NCBI GenBank assembly: GCA_021292165.1
Contig: CM037876.1
Location: forward strand, 204,311,200 to 204,375,199
DNA from: Shinisaurus crocodilurus
Taxonomy: Eukaryota; Chordata; Lepidosauria; Squamata; Shinisauridae
DNA: 64,000 bases
Reading direction: 5' to 3'
Part shown: positions 47,511 through 57,563 of the stretch, piece by piece
How positions within the stretch are numbered: position 1 is the first letter of the stretch
Layout: each line of letters opens with the position of its first letter
Position numbers and translations under genes: made by a program
Notes under the pieces: model-generated
The model's database searches: none
What the model saw: only the letters and a program-made list of their open reading frames with translations
What the model was told of the DNA's origin: nothing

Positions 47511-47673
47511 ACTTCTTGTTCCCCTGACAGTTACCATAGAAGTATTTAATGCTCCTGTATTTTGGAAAATATTAACAAGCTGTTCTAGGACAAAAAGATG
47601 CCCCAGAATTTAACAGCTGTAGATACACAAACCCCTCAACGTAGTGGGTACCTCTATTGACTAAGCATCTAAA

Positions 47674-47857
47674 GTGTGTGTGTGTGTGTGTGTGTGTAGA
47701 TTATGCTGCTCTACTCTCCAGTATTAACAGCGGCTTTAAAAAAGGACATTCAGGGACCGGTCTCTAAAGCCACAGGCTGAAGCATCAGTAAAAGAGACTG
47801 GAGGCAAAGAGTATCTTTTCTCACACATTCACCAACACACACACACACACACACACT
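47674..47857. repeat. Opposed (GT)n and (AC)n microsatellites
   Basis: (GT)n at 47674-47698 and (AC)n at 47835-47857, about 140 bp apart, with unrecognised sequence between. Confidence 0.9.
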
Positions 47858-48681
47858 TGATCCAAGCGGGGTGATGTCACTGCTAGCCAATTGCAGTGAG
47901 CCTTGTGCGCACATGCAAGGGGAGGGGGAGATGAGGACGCCACAGATGGCTCCAGCTGGGCCTAGCATTTGATTAATTGCTTGAATTACCCTCCTTTGCT
48001 ACATAATAATAAAAAGGGGGGAGGGGAAAGCAAGAACAAACACTAAAAAGCAATCCAGCTGCTGAGAGCTGCCCACAATTGGAAAGCTTGAGGGAGGATC
48101 TATTGTGAAAAGGCAGCAGCTGAACTTAGAAAGACTCTACCTGGGCTCTGGAAGAGAGTCGAGTCTATATATACGTCATGAGATAAAAGCTTAGCTTCTT
48201 GGTCTTCTGTTGCCAAGCTCAGTGGGCAAAGATTTAAACCCTTGGTTATCTCACACACACACACAAAAAGTAAGGCATACCTGACAAGGTTTTTGTTTTT
48301 TTTACTGGCTTTGCTCCTATGCCAGATATGCAGACATTCAGCAGGTGAAGATTTTCCTAGCATGCACATACTGCAATGGAACGGCTTCACCTGCTTAACT
48401 TCTGCATGCCAATCAGCTGTTAAAGGGAAAGGAGTGTGGCTGGTATAAAGAAGCTGGTAACCACAGCCCTCCGGTCTAATGATAAAATCCTATTGAATGC
48501 AATGGGATTTTGCTACCAGGTCAGTGTGTGTACATACTTGGGAGTAAGCTCCAGGAATAAATTCCTTTGGAGCGAACCCTTACAATTTCATGATGTCACC
48601 TTCCTTTCCCCTTTCATCTGTCTTCTCTTATGCCCATGACATAAATAAGCACTGCCAGTTTAGGCTGCTTTTGCTATAGGG

Positions 48682-49064
48682 CACAGATGGGCAGACCTCA
48701 GGCTGTCAGGATCTACTTTGTTTTCCACTAGAACCCAGAGGTCCACCAACTGCAGCTATCTGCAAAATAGCAGCTCAGGAAGGCAGACATAGAACTGAGG
48801 AACAAGGTGCCTCCGAGCACATAACCCCTGGATTTGCTTTCAGTAGCAGAACTGGAATTTGCACAAAATCCTTTCACATACAGATCTACTCCTGTTCCCC
48901 CCCATCCAGCTTCCCTGATGTCAGCACCCAAATTTCGGAGTGAGGGTGGTGGTGGAGAAGGATCTCTGTTGTCGCTGTTGTTAAACCACTGGGAGCCAGA
49001 AACCCTTCCTGATCTACTGCAAATCTCCTAGAATAGATCCCACTCTACCTTCTGCCCACCCCTG
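48682..49064. mobile_element. hAT-like non-autonomous element
   Basis: Begins CACAGATGGGCAGACCTCAG and ends TTCTGCCCACCCCTG, inverted-repeat tips. Flanks are CTATAGGG (48674-48681) and CTATAGAA (49065-49072), 6 of 8 identical. The interior ('gtccaccaactgcagctatc', 'cctttcacatacagatctac') is shared with 31118-31445. Confidence 0.75.
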
Positions 49065-49280
49065 CTATAGAACATGGTCCGATCGCTCTAATTCCAAGGA
49101 TTGGGAATGCTGCTGCTTCTAGAGTCCCTGTTCCAGCTGTGCAGCCTGCTTCAGGCTATGCTGGTACTCTACTGGACCACATGACTGGTTGATGAGCATG
49201 GGGATGTTCTGCAGGAAACGTATGCCCCTCCCTGTACTCCTGATTGTCAAATGCTGTCCAGATGGGCACCCCATTCTAAG

Positions 49281-49445
49281 CAGGGCCGGTGCTACCATTA
49301 GGCCAACTAGGCAGCTGCCTAGGGCGCCGAGCTAAAGGGGGTGCCAGGAGCATAGGGCTGGAGGGAGGGAGGGCTCAAGTGGGAAGGGGGGCGCACTAAA
49401 TATCTGATCTTGCCTAGGGCACCAAACTGTCTTGCACTGGCCCTG
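49281..49445. mobile_element. hAT MITE with 8-bp duplication
   Basis: Same family and same orientation as 24597-24754. Starts CAGGGCCGGTGCTACCATTA and ends CTTGCACTGGCCCTG. Flanks are ATTCTAAG (49273-49280) and ATTCTAGG (49446-49453), 7 of 8 identical. Confidence 0.92.
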
Positions 49446-49453
49446 ATTCTAGG

Positions 49454-51392
49454 TGTGCTCTGCTGCATTTGAAGAATTGGGGGTAGTATGCTAGAGTTGC
49501 CTTGGGTGCACTGATCCTGTGCCCTCCACACCCAAGACGAAGGAGACTGTATGCCAATCCCAGGGAATATAGCACAGCAAAGATTGATGAGAAAATGGCA
49601 AAGAGGCTGTGAGCAGAAGTAGACAGAGCAGACTCTGGAAAGGGGGGTTGATAGACTAGATCAGTGCTTCAGATAATGGAGCTGAGTTCTTTAGATTTCA
49701 ATTTTCAGAAAGGAAAGAAGGTGTATCAGAAGCAAATCTCTCCTGCTTCAGAACACTGGCAAATAGACCAATAGTCCACCAAACAGACACAGAAACTTAA
49801 GACCACCCTTCTGCTGATTATTTCCCATTGTAAGGCCAAAGGATCAAGAATGGTGGCTCGTCAGTAGCACACCCCTGCTCCTCCCTCCCCTCTGAACACA
49901 ATTTGCTCTGCATGCCATTATTTTCATTGACATAAATCCTACTTCAAAGGATTATCCCTGTTAACCCATGGCTCTTGAGGATAGATTATGCACCAGGCAA
50001 TGAGTTCAGAGGGACACAGGAAGGGTGAATGACTGGAAACAATGCCTGTGTACAGACACACTGAGATTTCTTCCACAGTAGTGGAAGTGCTGCAGAGGCA
50101 CTGCTTTTCTATTATTACTTGAAGCGAAATGAAAACAGAGGTTCCACACAGCACAATATAGTACTATATTATCTAGCAATATGCTTTCTCATGGCCAAGA
50201 TCATCATGTTATGTTTACTCAGAAGTCAATCCCATTCAGCAAAGGCACCTTTCAATGTTAATTAAAAGCTTTCTGTTTGCAGGTTCCGCCTGTTTTATTG
50301 CTGTCTGTTGAGTGCCTGTGGGATTACTGATGAATAGCCTTCTAATCACCCCTTGAATAGCCTCTCTTAATGGCCCCTTATTGACAGTTTTTGTTCCAGT
50401 GAGGGCTGTTCCTCCCATTATTATATGACAAAAAAAGATGACAGTTCCACCGAAAACAGCTGGTGTGGAAGCAACCTTATATCAATTTTGCAAGGCCTAT
50501 GAATATATGCAGCAACCAGAACTTCGCACAGTATTGCCAATATGGGCAACACCAGAGATTTATATCATGGTATAATTTCTAACACTGAATTTGCATTTTT
50601 CAACTTCAGAACAAGAAACTGAAGCTATCACTCTTATAACCAGTACCTTTTTCTTCAGTATTTAGAGTCAATTAAGATCCCATCAGTGTGTGATATTCAC
50701 CCTTGTACTCCCAGAAACAAGATAAATGAGGAAAAAATGGTGTCAATGTAGCAGAGAAGCGGCGAAATACTGGCAATGAACAGAAATGAAAAAGGTGAAC
50801 ATTCACATAATGTGGGGACTTCAGGGGGAGGCATTTTGGGCCCACAAAACCACTACTTTTAGCCCCTAAAATAAAACAGGTGAGCATTTGACATTAACTC
50901 TATTTGATTCTCCTCTGCCCAATCCATGTTTTGGTATACGGTGGAACTAGACATCACATGTAATTCCAGGATTCTCTTTGGGGCTGCTATTTTTTCTTCT
51001 TTTCCTTTTTATTATGCAACCACTATAGTTGAAATCTGAAGTGGAAGACTGATGCATGGGGAGAGGGGCTTCTAACCCTTTCCCCCTCATACCGCTATCT
51101 TTTCCCAAACAATGGTAAAAGCATATGGGGGAGAGCAACTTTCAGCAGAATAACAGCACGAGGGGAAAGGATTAAGAAGACCCTCTGCTGGTCCTACACC
51201 GGTTTTCCTTTTGAAACTGCAGCCTCGGCAGAAGTGTATAAAAAGGAGCATGGTGTATCATGTAGCCCCAACTTAACGCACGAGTGTGCCAGGTCATTTA
51301 TTGCAACGCTGCTCTTTAAGGTTGGGATTTATAGCAGGAACACCGAGTTACAGGAGGATCTGGAGGATTACCAAGGGGCCAAATTTAAGTAC
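49454..51392. other. Intron sequence 3' of the first coding exon, nothing recognised
   Basis: About 1.9 kb of DUSP8 intron following the donor at 51392 (in gene direction). It appears free of obvious mobile elements; short open frames have no recognisable features. Confidence 0.45.
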
Positions 51393-51704
51393 CTTTATAT
51401 TGGAGGCTGGCTGGATGAGTTCTGTGATGGATACCTTGTCTTGCTGAAGCCTTCTCTTGACCAGCTTGGAGCAGCAGATGTTGACAGAGCTGAGGACATG
51501 CCAGGAGTTGTACTCCACAAAGGAGCGGCTGTCAATGACCAACATGCCTTCGGCCCCACTCCTCAAGAGGCAGGCAAGCTTCTTAGAATCCATCACTTGG
51601 CGTGGAAGTCTGTCCCCGGTCATGGTAGACTTGTCCCTTCCGCAGCAAGTGGGAGAAGGGAAGGAATGCCCAGGGCCAGCTCAGGTCTCCCAGAGGCGAA
51701 GGGG
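51393..51704 (-). CDS. DUSP8: DUSP8, first coding exon with adjoining 5' UTR
   Basis: The coding part is 51393-51623, 77 codons starting MTGDRLPRQVMD. It matches the N-terminus of dual-specificity phosphatase 8, a cytoplasmic/nuclear phosphatase that dephosphorylates JNK and p38 MAP kinases. The exon encodes the first half of the rhodanese-like (Cdc25-homology) domain, including VIDSRSFVEYNSWHVLSS. It also carries the basic MAPK-docking patch KLVKRRLQQ at about residues 53-61. The reading ends in phase 0 at ELIQPASNIK, followed directly by a GT donor (51392-51391). Upstream of the ATG, a C/T-rich run ending in AG at 51706-51705 looks like a splice acceptor, so the exon probably starts at 51704 with about 81 nt of 5' UTR. 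The start codon fits the family N-terminus. DUSP16, the closest paralogue, begins differently, which favours DUSP8. The 51704 boundary is less certain than the coding part. Confidence 0.93.
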
Positions 51705-51964
51705 CTGGGGGGAGGGGGGAGGCAGCTTGAAAACAGCCAAATTTTGACACGCTGCTAAGGCCCCGTGTGGCAAGTCATTGTGCCAAACCTGTTGGGAAGG
51801 ACAGAGGCAGAGAGAGAGAGAGAGAGAAAGGGGGGAAAGTAGTCAGATGCTGCAAGTACACCAAACTGGCATTGATTTACATATTCTGTTCTACCTCAGG
51901 TCTGGCAAAAACTACAAAGAGTTCTAAAGAGAGCACCAAAGAGCACTGCATGGCTTAATACTGC

Positions 51965-52108
51965 CTTCTTCCCCAACCTGTCACTCTCCAGATGCACTGA
52001 ACTAGAATCACCATCACCCCCCACCAACATGGCACATGTTTGATGTGGATGATGGGAGTTGTAGTCCAACACATCTAAAGGGCACCTGTTTGGGGAAGCC
52101 TGTCTTAA
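51965..52108. mobile_element. Palindromic hAT MITE, diverged
   Basis: 'cttccccaacctgtcactct' pairs with 'ggcacctgtttggggaag'. The interior 'gatgggagttgtagtccaac' is the family signature. It lies about 260 bp upstream of the probable 5' boundary of the DUSP8 first coding exon. Confidence 0.78.
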
Positions 52109-52234
52109 CAGAACTGCCATCTAGAGTAAGAGAATAAAGGGACCCTGAAATTACAGATAAGACTAGACTAAGGAATGTTACAGTTTGGGGCTTTTGATTT
52201 TGATGCTAGGCCCAAGTGCATCATCTGAACTTAG

Positions 52235-52380
52235 GATCATAGACTTGGAAGGAGCCTACAAGGCCATCGCGTCTAACCCGCTGCTCAATGAAGGAAACTA
52301 GAGGAGGGGTCTCCCATCCAAGTAACCAGGCCTGACCCTGCTTAGCTTTCCACGCTCAGACAAGCTGAGCCAGCATGCGT
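52235..52380 (-). mobile_element. 5S rRNA-derived SINE with CR1-like tail
   Basis: Third copy of the chimeric SINE, on the minus strand. Relative to the other copies it lacks a few bases in the 5S-like part ('catccaagtaaccaggcctg'). It lies just upstream of the first coding exon of DUSP8. Confidence 0.87.
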
Positions 52381-53576
52381 CACAGGTCTGTTCATAACAA
52401 CTAAAAAAATAATATTTTAGTGGACGCATCACTGTTCTCTAATCCCACCCTATTCTACAAAGCAGAGGGGTTTTCAAACTGGTTCCTCTAAACTTATCAG
52501 GAGTTGCTCAATAAAAAGATAAATAATGGTGGAAAAGCATCTCTGAAGGACAGCTTGCCCACTGCTACTAACGCTTCCTCTGTAGTAATATTCAGCTGCA
52601 GAAGAGTGTGTTGTAGATCCCACTCTCAGTTCTGTCCAAACCAGAAACTATAACAGCTTCTAAACAAGCCAGGATCAGAAGCCAGCTTTCAACCATGTTT
52701 GAAAGCTGGTTTACAAATCCTGGCTTGTTTGGAAGTCCTCTCATCTAACGGGAAGCAATTCCTGGCTTGTTCACTTAGTCACATGAAGGGAGGAGCAAAG
52801 GCCCTGCAAACGGGCTGAATGTGAGTGCAGTGCACACTACTTGTGCATACCCTGGCTTCATAAACCAGGAGTGATGGCTTACTGTGATGTGACATCCAAA
52901 CCAGGCCAATGGCTCTTTTTACATGAAAAAATAAATATGGAAGAAACACAGGAATTTCTCACCATAGGGAGATTTCCTTGTAAAGTAATAAATAGATGAA
53001 TTCACCTTCATAGCTAAAACTTGGCAAGTTGCAGCTGAACTCTTAAAAAGTTTACCTGGACTTCCTTAATTGCCAATTGTTTTAGAGAAATTTCAAGAAA
53101 AAGGTTTTGCAGTTCTTCATTTGAAGAAAGAGAAAAACGAGGTAACAGAAGATACACAAGTTTCTACTTCCATTACATTTCTGATCAATTCCTCTGCCCC
53201 AATAATTTGTTGAAAACATCTGATATATTATTGGGGGGGGGGGCAGCGTTTATATTACCTCATCTCAGCAGGCCCAGACAGTTTGTAATCCAATCAGCAT
53301 AGATAGCTCCAATTTGAAAATTCCTACTGTTTTGTTTTAAAGAACACTCACATTTCCCGAGTTAACATCCTGGACATATAACATTATAATCTACCTTTTT
53401 CTTTGAGAGACTAGCTTCTCTGTAAGGTGAAAGCTCACCACCAGCAATTAACATTAGTTAAATCATTTTTAAAGACCAGTTCAGATAAAGGTATAGCCTC
53501 ACTTGCTCTTTGGGATTAAAATGTCTACTAAGACTCTAATAGTGCAATCTATACATGTCTGCTCAGAAGTATCAAG

Positions 53577-53668
53577 TAAAATTCAATAAGACTTGCTCCC
53601 AGGTGTGTGTGTGTGTGTGTGTATACACACACACACACACACCTGGGAGCAAGTCCCACTGAATTTAA
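53577..53668. repeat. Hairpin with (GT)n/(AC)n centre
   Basis: 'gacttgctcccaggtgtgtg' pairs with 'cacacctgggagcaagtccc' across a (GT)n-TATA-(AC)n core (53603-53643). It is built from the short repeat that also occurs at 42055-42160 and elsewhere. Confidence 0.85.
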
Positions 53669-53809
53669 GGGCTTATGTCTGAATAGACATGCACAGGGTT
53701 ACCGTATGTTGTGATTTATTCATCATCTAACTAACTGAAGATGTTGAGTTGGAAGATCTGTGCACGTACCTTGATTGTCATTAGGAGAAAACCCAGTAAT
53801 CCTCAGATC

Positions 53810-53945
53810 ACCCTTCCCCAACCTGGTGCTCTCCAGATGCATTGGACTGAAACTCCCATAATCCTCACCAAGAATGGCCCATGCTGGCTGGGAATGATGG
53901 GAGTTGTAGTCCAACACAACTGAAGAACATCAGGTTGGGGAAGGT
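53810..53945. mobile_element. Palindromic hAT MITE
   Basis: 'cccttccccaacctggtgct' pairs with 'catcaggttggggaagg'. The interior carries 'gatgggagttgtagtccaac'. No clean target duplication is visible. Confidence 0.8.
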
Positions 53946-54920
53946 TACCTTAGATCATCAAAATCACACTAGATTGCTGTGAAGAAAAAAGGCAGAGAAG
54001 AAACCATGAAAACAATACTAGAAGACAGAGTACGAAGAGGAACTCTTTCTAATAAAATCTTGGTCCATTCCTTCACCTCCTTGGAGTGCATTATTTATTT
54101 ATTTGTTCGCTTGGACAAAGATGCCAATTACAGCAGCTCCTTTGGCAGTTGGCCTGCAAACTGCTTTGCACCATCAGAAGCGGCTCAATATGATCTCTCT
54201 TTTCTGTGTTCCACTATCAGATTCTCTTTTGCACTCAAGGCAAGCTTTTAAAACCGAGACAACCCTAATTAAGAGAGGTCTGAGAGGGAAGATGTAGGCT
54301 CCCACTACCATTATGACACACTTCATTATGTGCTTTCCGCCTCGATGAGGATCCCCTGCTGTACCTGAGCAACAGAACCGAAGGTAATCAGAAAGGATGA
54401 AAATTAATTGGTTTCTCCCCCCAACCTTATTCTTTGCCTTCTTCAACTCATCCCCTTTTTGCCACTGAGGGGGAACTAGCTGCCTTCGTTTCTCCAAATC
54501 CCAGTCAGGAAAAATATTAATTGAAACAGATAGATGGGGGGGGGGGAAATAAAGAGACAGAGATAATACAGACAAAGGGATCAGAATGAAATATCAGAAT
54601 GAGATGGAGGACTGATCAAATAGAGAAGGCCAGCCTATGAATGATATATCTAGATAACAGAAATTCAGTCCTTCCACTCTCAAGATTATGATGAACAAGG
54701 TCAGCACTCAGGCTTTTCAAAACACAATTCAAGAGGGTTAGGAGAGATTTTTTTTTAAGCCTTTTATCACTGATCAGATAAAATGTTGTTCAGAGGAAGC
54801 ATGTGTGTGTTAAACAGTAATGAAGAAGTGAATTTATATGTTAGCAAATAATATAGCAAAAAATATATAGCAAATAATAGTTATTTGCTAACCATTAATT
54901 TAGGGTTAATGTTAATAAGA

Positions 54921-55165
54921 GAGCCAGTGTGGCGTAGTGGTGGTGAGAGTGCTGGACTGGGACTCGGGAGATCCGGGTTCTAGTCCCCGCTCGGCCATGA
55001 AACTCACTGGGTGACTTTGGGCCAGTCACTGACTCTCAGCCTAACCTACCTCACAAGGTTGTTGTGAGGATAAAATGGAGAGAAGGAGGAGGATTGTGTA
55101 AGCCACCTTGGGTTCCTTGTAGGAAAAAAGGCGGGGTATAAATATAATAAAATAAAATAAAATAT
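54921..55165 (+). mobile_element. Sauria-type tRNA SINE, well preserved
   Basis: Full-length copy from 'agagccagtgtggcgtagtg' through 'agatccgggttctagtcccc' (B-box) to an AATAAAATAAA tail. It is the best-preserved member in the window. Confidence 0.94.
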
Positions 55166-55702
55166 GTGAAGAATGATACCAAAAAGTAGCAACAGGCCCA
55201 GTCTATGCCCTGACATCTTAGCAGCTTTGCTGACCAAAGTGTTGTGTGCGCTTGTGTGTGATTTATTTATTTATTTATTTATTATGCAGTCAGGTTTGGT
55301 GAACTATTTACGGAGGGAACAGGCTACATACAGGAACCCAGTCCCAAAGAAAAGCAACACACTAAAAAAAAAAAAAGGCTCAAAAAGACACAAAAACAGT
55401 GAAAGTAAACTGGCAGGGGAAATTGTAATTTGCAAGACACCCTCCATCTCCTGAAAATCAAGGGAAAAAGAGTAAGTTGAGAGATGTGGCACTGCACTCC
55501 AAGAAATTATCTCGTCATCACAGAAGCAATTGCCAGCAAAAGCCACCACTGTGGAATAGTGAGTCAAGAGCAGGTCTGCATGAAGCAGGATGAAGCCTGC
55601 CAGCCATGTATTAAGACCAGGGGTTCAATAAGCATCCTGTTTTTGCTGTCTGCCTTAGACTGGAAAGAAAAAAAAAGAGACTTGTGACCTGCCAGCTGGT
55701 TG

Positions 55703-57242
55703 ACAATGGGCAGGTTCACATGTCATGACAACCCACCCTGGCGATAAGCCAGGGTGGGTTGGTTGTTGCCCAAACAACTCACATTGTGCCCAACTGACAA
55801 TCAGGCTCACCGCGGGGTTGTTTGCCCCCTCCCTCCCCTTCCTTACCCCTTGGTCCTCCAGCAGAAATCCCAGGAGATCCCGCAGCAGGACCGACTTGTC
55901 TCCCCGCCATGATCGTGAGCCATTTTCAGCTTGCTGCGGCTTTTTTGTCACTTTATCTTGTTTTTTCGGAGATCGCGAAAGCTGGCTTGACTGGCTGGCT
56001 TTTGCAATGCCCGTTTTGACAGCCACTGGACATTGACGTAACTAGCTGTCAAAACTCTGGTTCCCTTTAAAAGGGGTTTCTTGACAGGGCTCCCCATGGT
56101 TTCTTGACAGGGACATATGCAGGCATCAATACATATGTCCCTGTGAAGAAACCATGGGGAGCCCTGACCCCCCCAAAAAAAACCCCTTTAAAAGGAGCGA
56201 GCTGTCAAAACTGACAGCTCCTTTTAAAAGTGGGGTGGCTCACACTTTTCCATGTTCCCGAACACCTAGACTCGTCTCAGGAACTGGAAATGTGAGCTCA
56301 CCCTTAGGACAGTGTATTGCAAAACAACAACAAAACAAAAAAACCAGGAGGATTTTGCTGCAAAGCGTGTGTAAATCCCACCACCCCTTTTTCACAAGCA
56401 GAGATTACAGCTGTCAAGAGAAACCAAAGGGAAGAAAAAGTCTATTGGGAGCCTCTTTTGGTCAATGTCCAGTGTTGGTACCTGCTGTACTATGACAGCA
56501 GGTCGTCCCCCCCCCAGGACATTGACAAAGCCGAGACTTCTAAATGCTGCACTCCCAGAACCTGCGTACCTATGCAGTTGCACAAGTGCAGCAAAAAAAT
56601 TTTTAAAAAATTTAAAGGACAATTTAAAAAAATAATAAATTCCCAACCACTGACAGCCCCTCCAATGTGCTGCTTGGGCACTTTGAAGGGGCTGTCAGTG
56701 GCTGTCAAAACAGGGATTGTGAAAGCTGGCTGTCAAGCTGGCTTTCATAATCGCTGGGGGAAAATGGTAAAGTGACAAAAAAGCTGCAGCGAGCTGAAAC
56801 AACTTGTGATCATGGCAGGGGACATCCAGCCAATGCCAGTTGCCCCCAAGTGCCGCCTGGGCACTTCCGGGGAGGCTGGCACTGGTGGGTGCCCAGGCAA
56901 GCTTTGCAAGAGTTTTTTGCCACTCTTGCCAAGCGAGTCACTGGCCAGTTCATGGTACCAATGATAGGATCAGCTGCACAGATTCAGATGACATGACAAC
57001 CCATCGTGAATACAACCCCAACTACAACCCATGGGTTGTCAGGGTGGCTTGCTGCCCTCTAACAACCCACGCTGCAGCAATCAGTCCAGGTTTGCACAAC
57101 ATGACAACCCATTGTGGCTTGTTACCCACGATGGGTTGTCATGTTGTGCAAACCCGGACTGATTCCTGCAGGGTGGGTTGTTTGAGGGCAACAAGCTACC
57201 CTGTAAAAACCCACGATGGGTTGTCATGTCTTGTAAACCCAG
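55703..57242. mobile_element. Foldback DNA element, GGTTCRCAC-ended family, about 1.5 kb
   Basis: The ends are GCAGGTTCACATGTCATGAC and, at the right, GTCATGTCTTGTAAACCCAG. Blocks of the left part (55890-56030) recur as reverse complement in the right part (56690-56830). Shared text includes 'gcggcttttttgtcacttta' and 'gttttgacagccactg'. Several smaller palindromes are nested: 'aagccagggtgggttggttg' near the left end, a palindrome centred near 56125, and one at 57090-57172. The element has TGACAGCTGTCA-like motifs and no transposase. I found no convincing target duplication. Confidence 0.75.
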
Positions 57243-57563
57243 TTAATATATGAGTGATGGGCTACATTCAGCTTGTTGGGCCACAAATTATACAGTCATG
57301 GTTAGGAGCCATGAGGAAAGTTCCGGGCCGAAACAGTTGACTTCATATCCTCCTCAGATGTGGGACTACTTCTTCAAAAAGTTCAAAATCTTTTAAATTT
57401 TATAATAGTAAGTTTTCAAAGAAAGAATTTGACATTTTTCCTCTTTCTTCTTGATCAAGTTGCCAAAGTAAAGTAATATCTTCTTGGAAGCTAGCAGAAA
57501 GAAAAGTTATACCCTTGGATAACTTGATTTAAACTTATAATTTGCCCCAGCTTGCTTCATCAG

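Larger units (their letters stand above)
27679..51392 (-). other. DUSP8: DUSP8 intron between coding exons 1 and 2
   Basis: The intron is 23,714 bp and bounded by GT (51392-51391) and AG (27680-27679) on the minus strand. It holds a CR1 3' end, a CR1 ORF fragment, a hAT transposon, several palindromic MITEs, two Sauria SINEs, two tRNA-derived SINEs and three or more members of the GGTTCGCAC-ended foldback family. I recognised no other exon inside it. Confidence 0.85.

Noticed and set aside
51393..51623. Assignment of the exon to DUSP16
   Set aside because: The N-terminus (MTGDRLPRQVMD) and the SWHVLSSVNICCSKL stretch fit DUSP8; DUSP16 differs at both.
51234..51758. 174-codon plus-strand open frame
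   Set aside because: It is the antisense shadow of the DUSP8 first coding exon.
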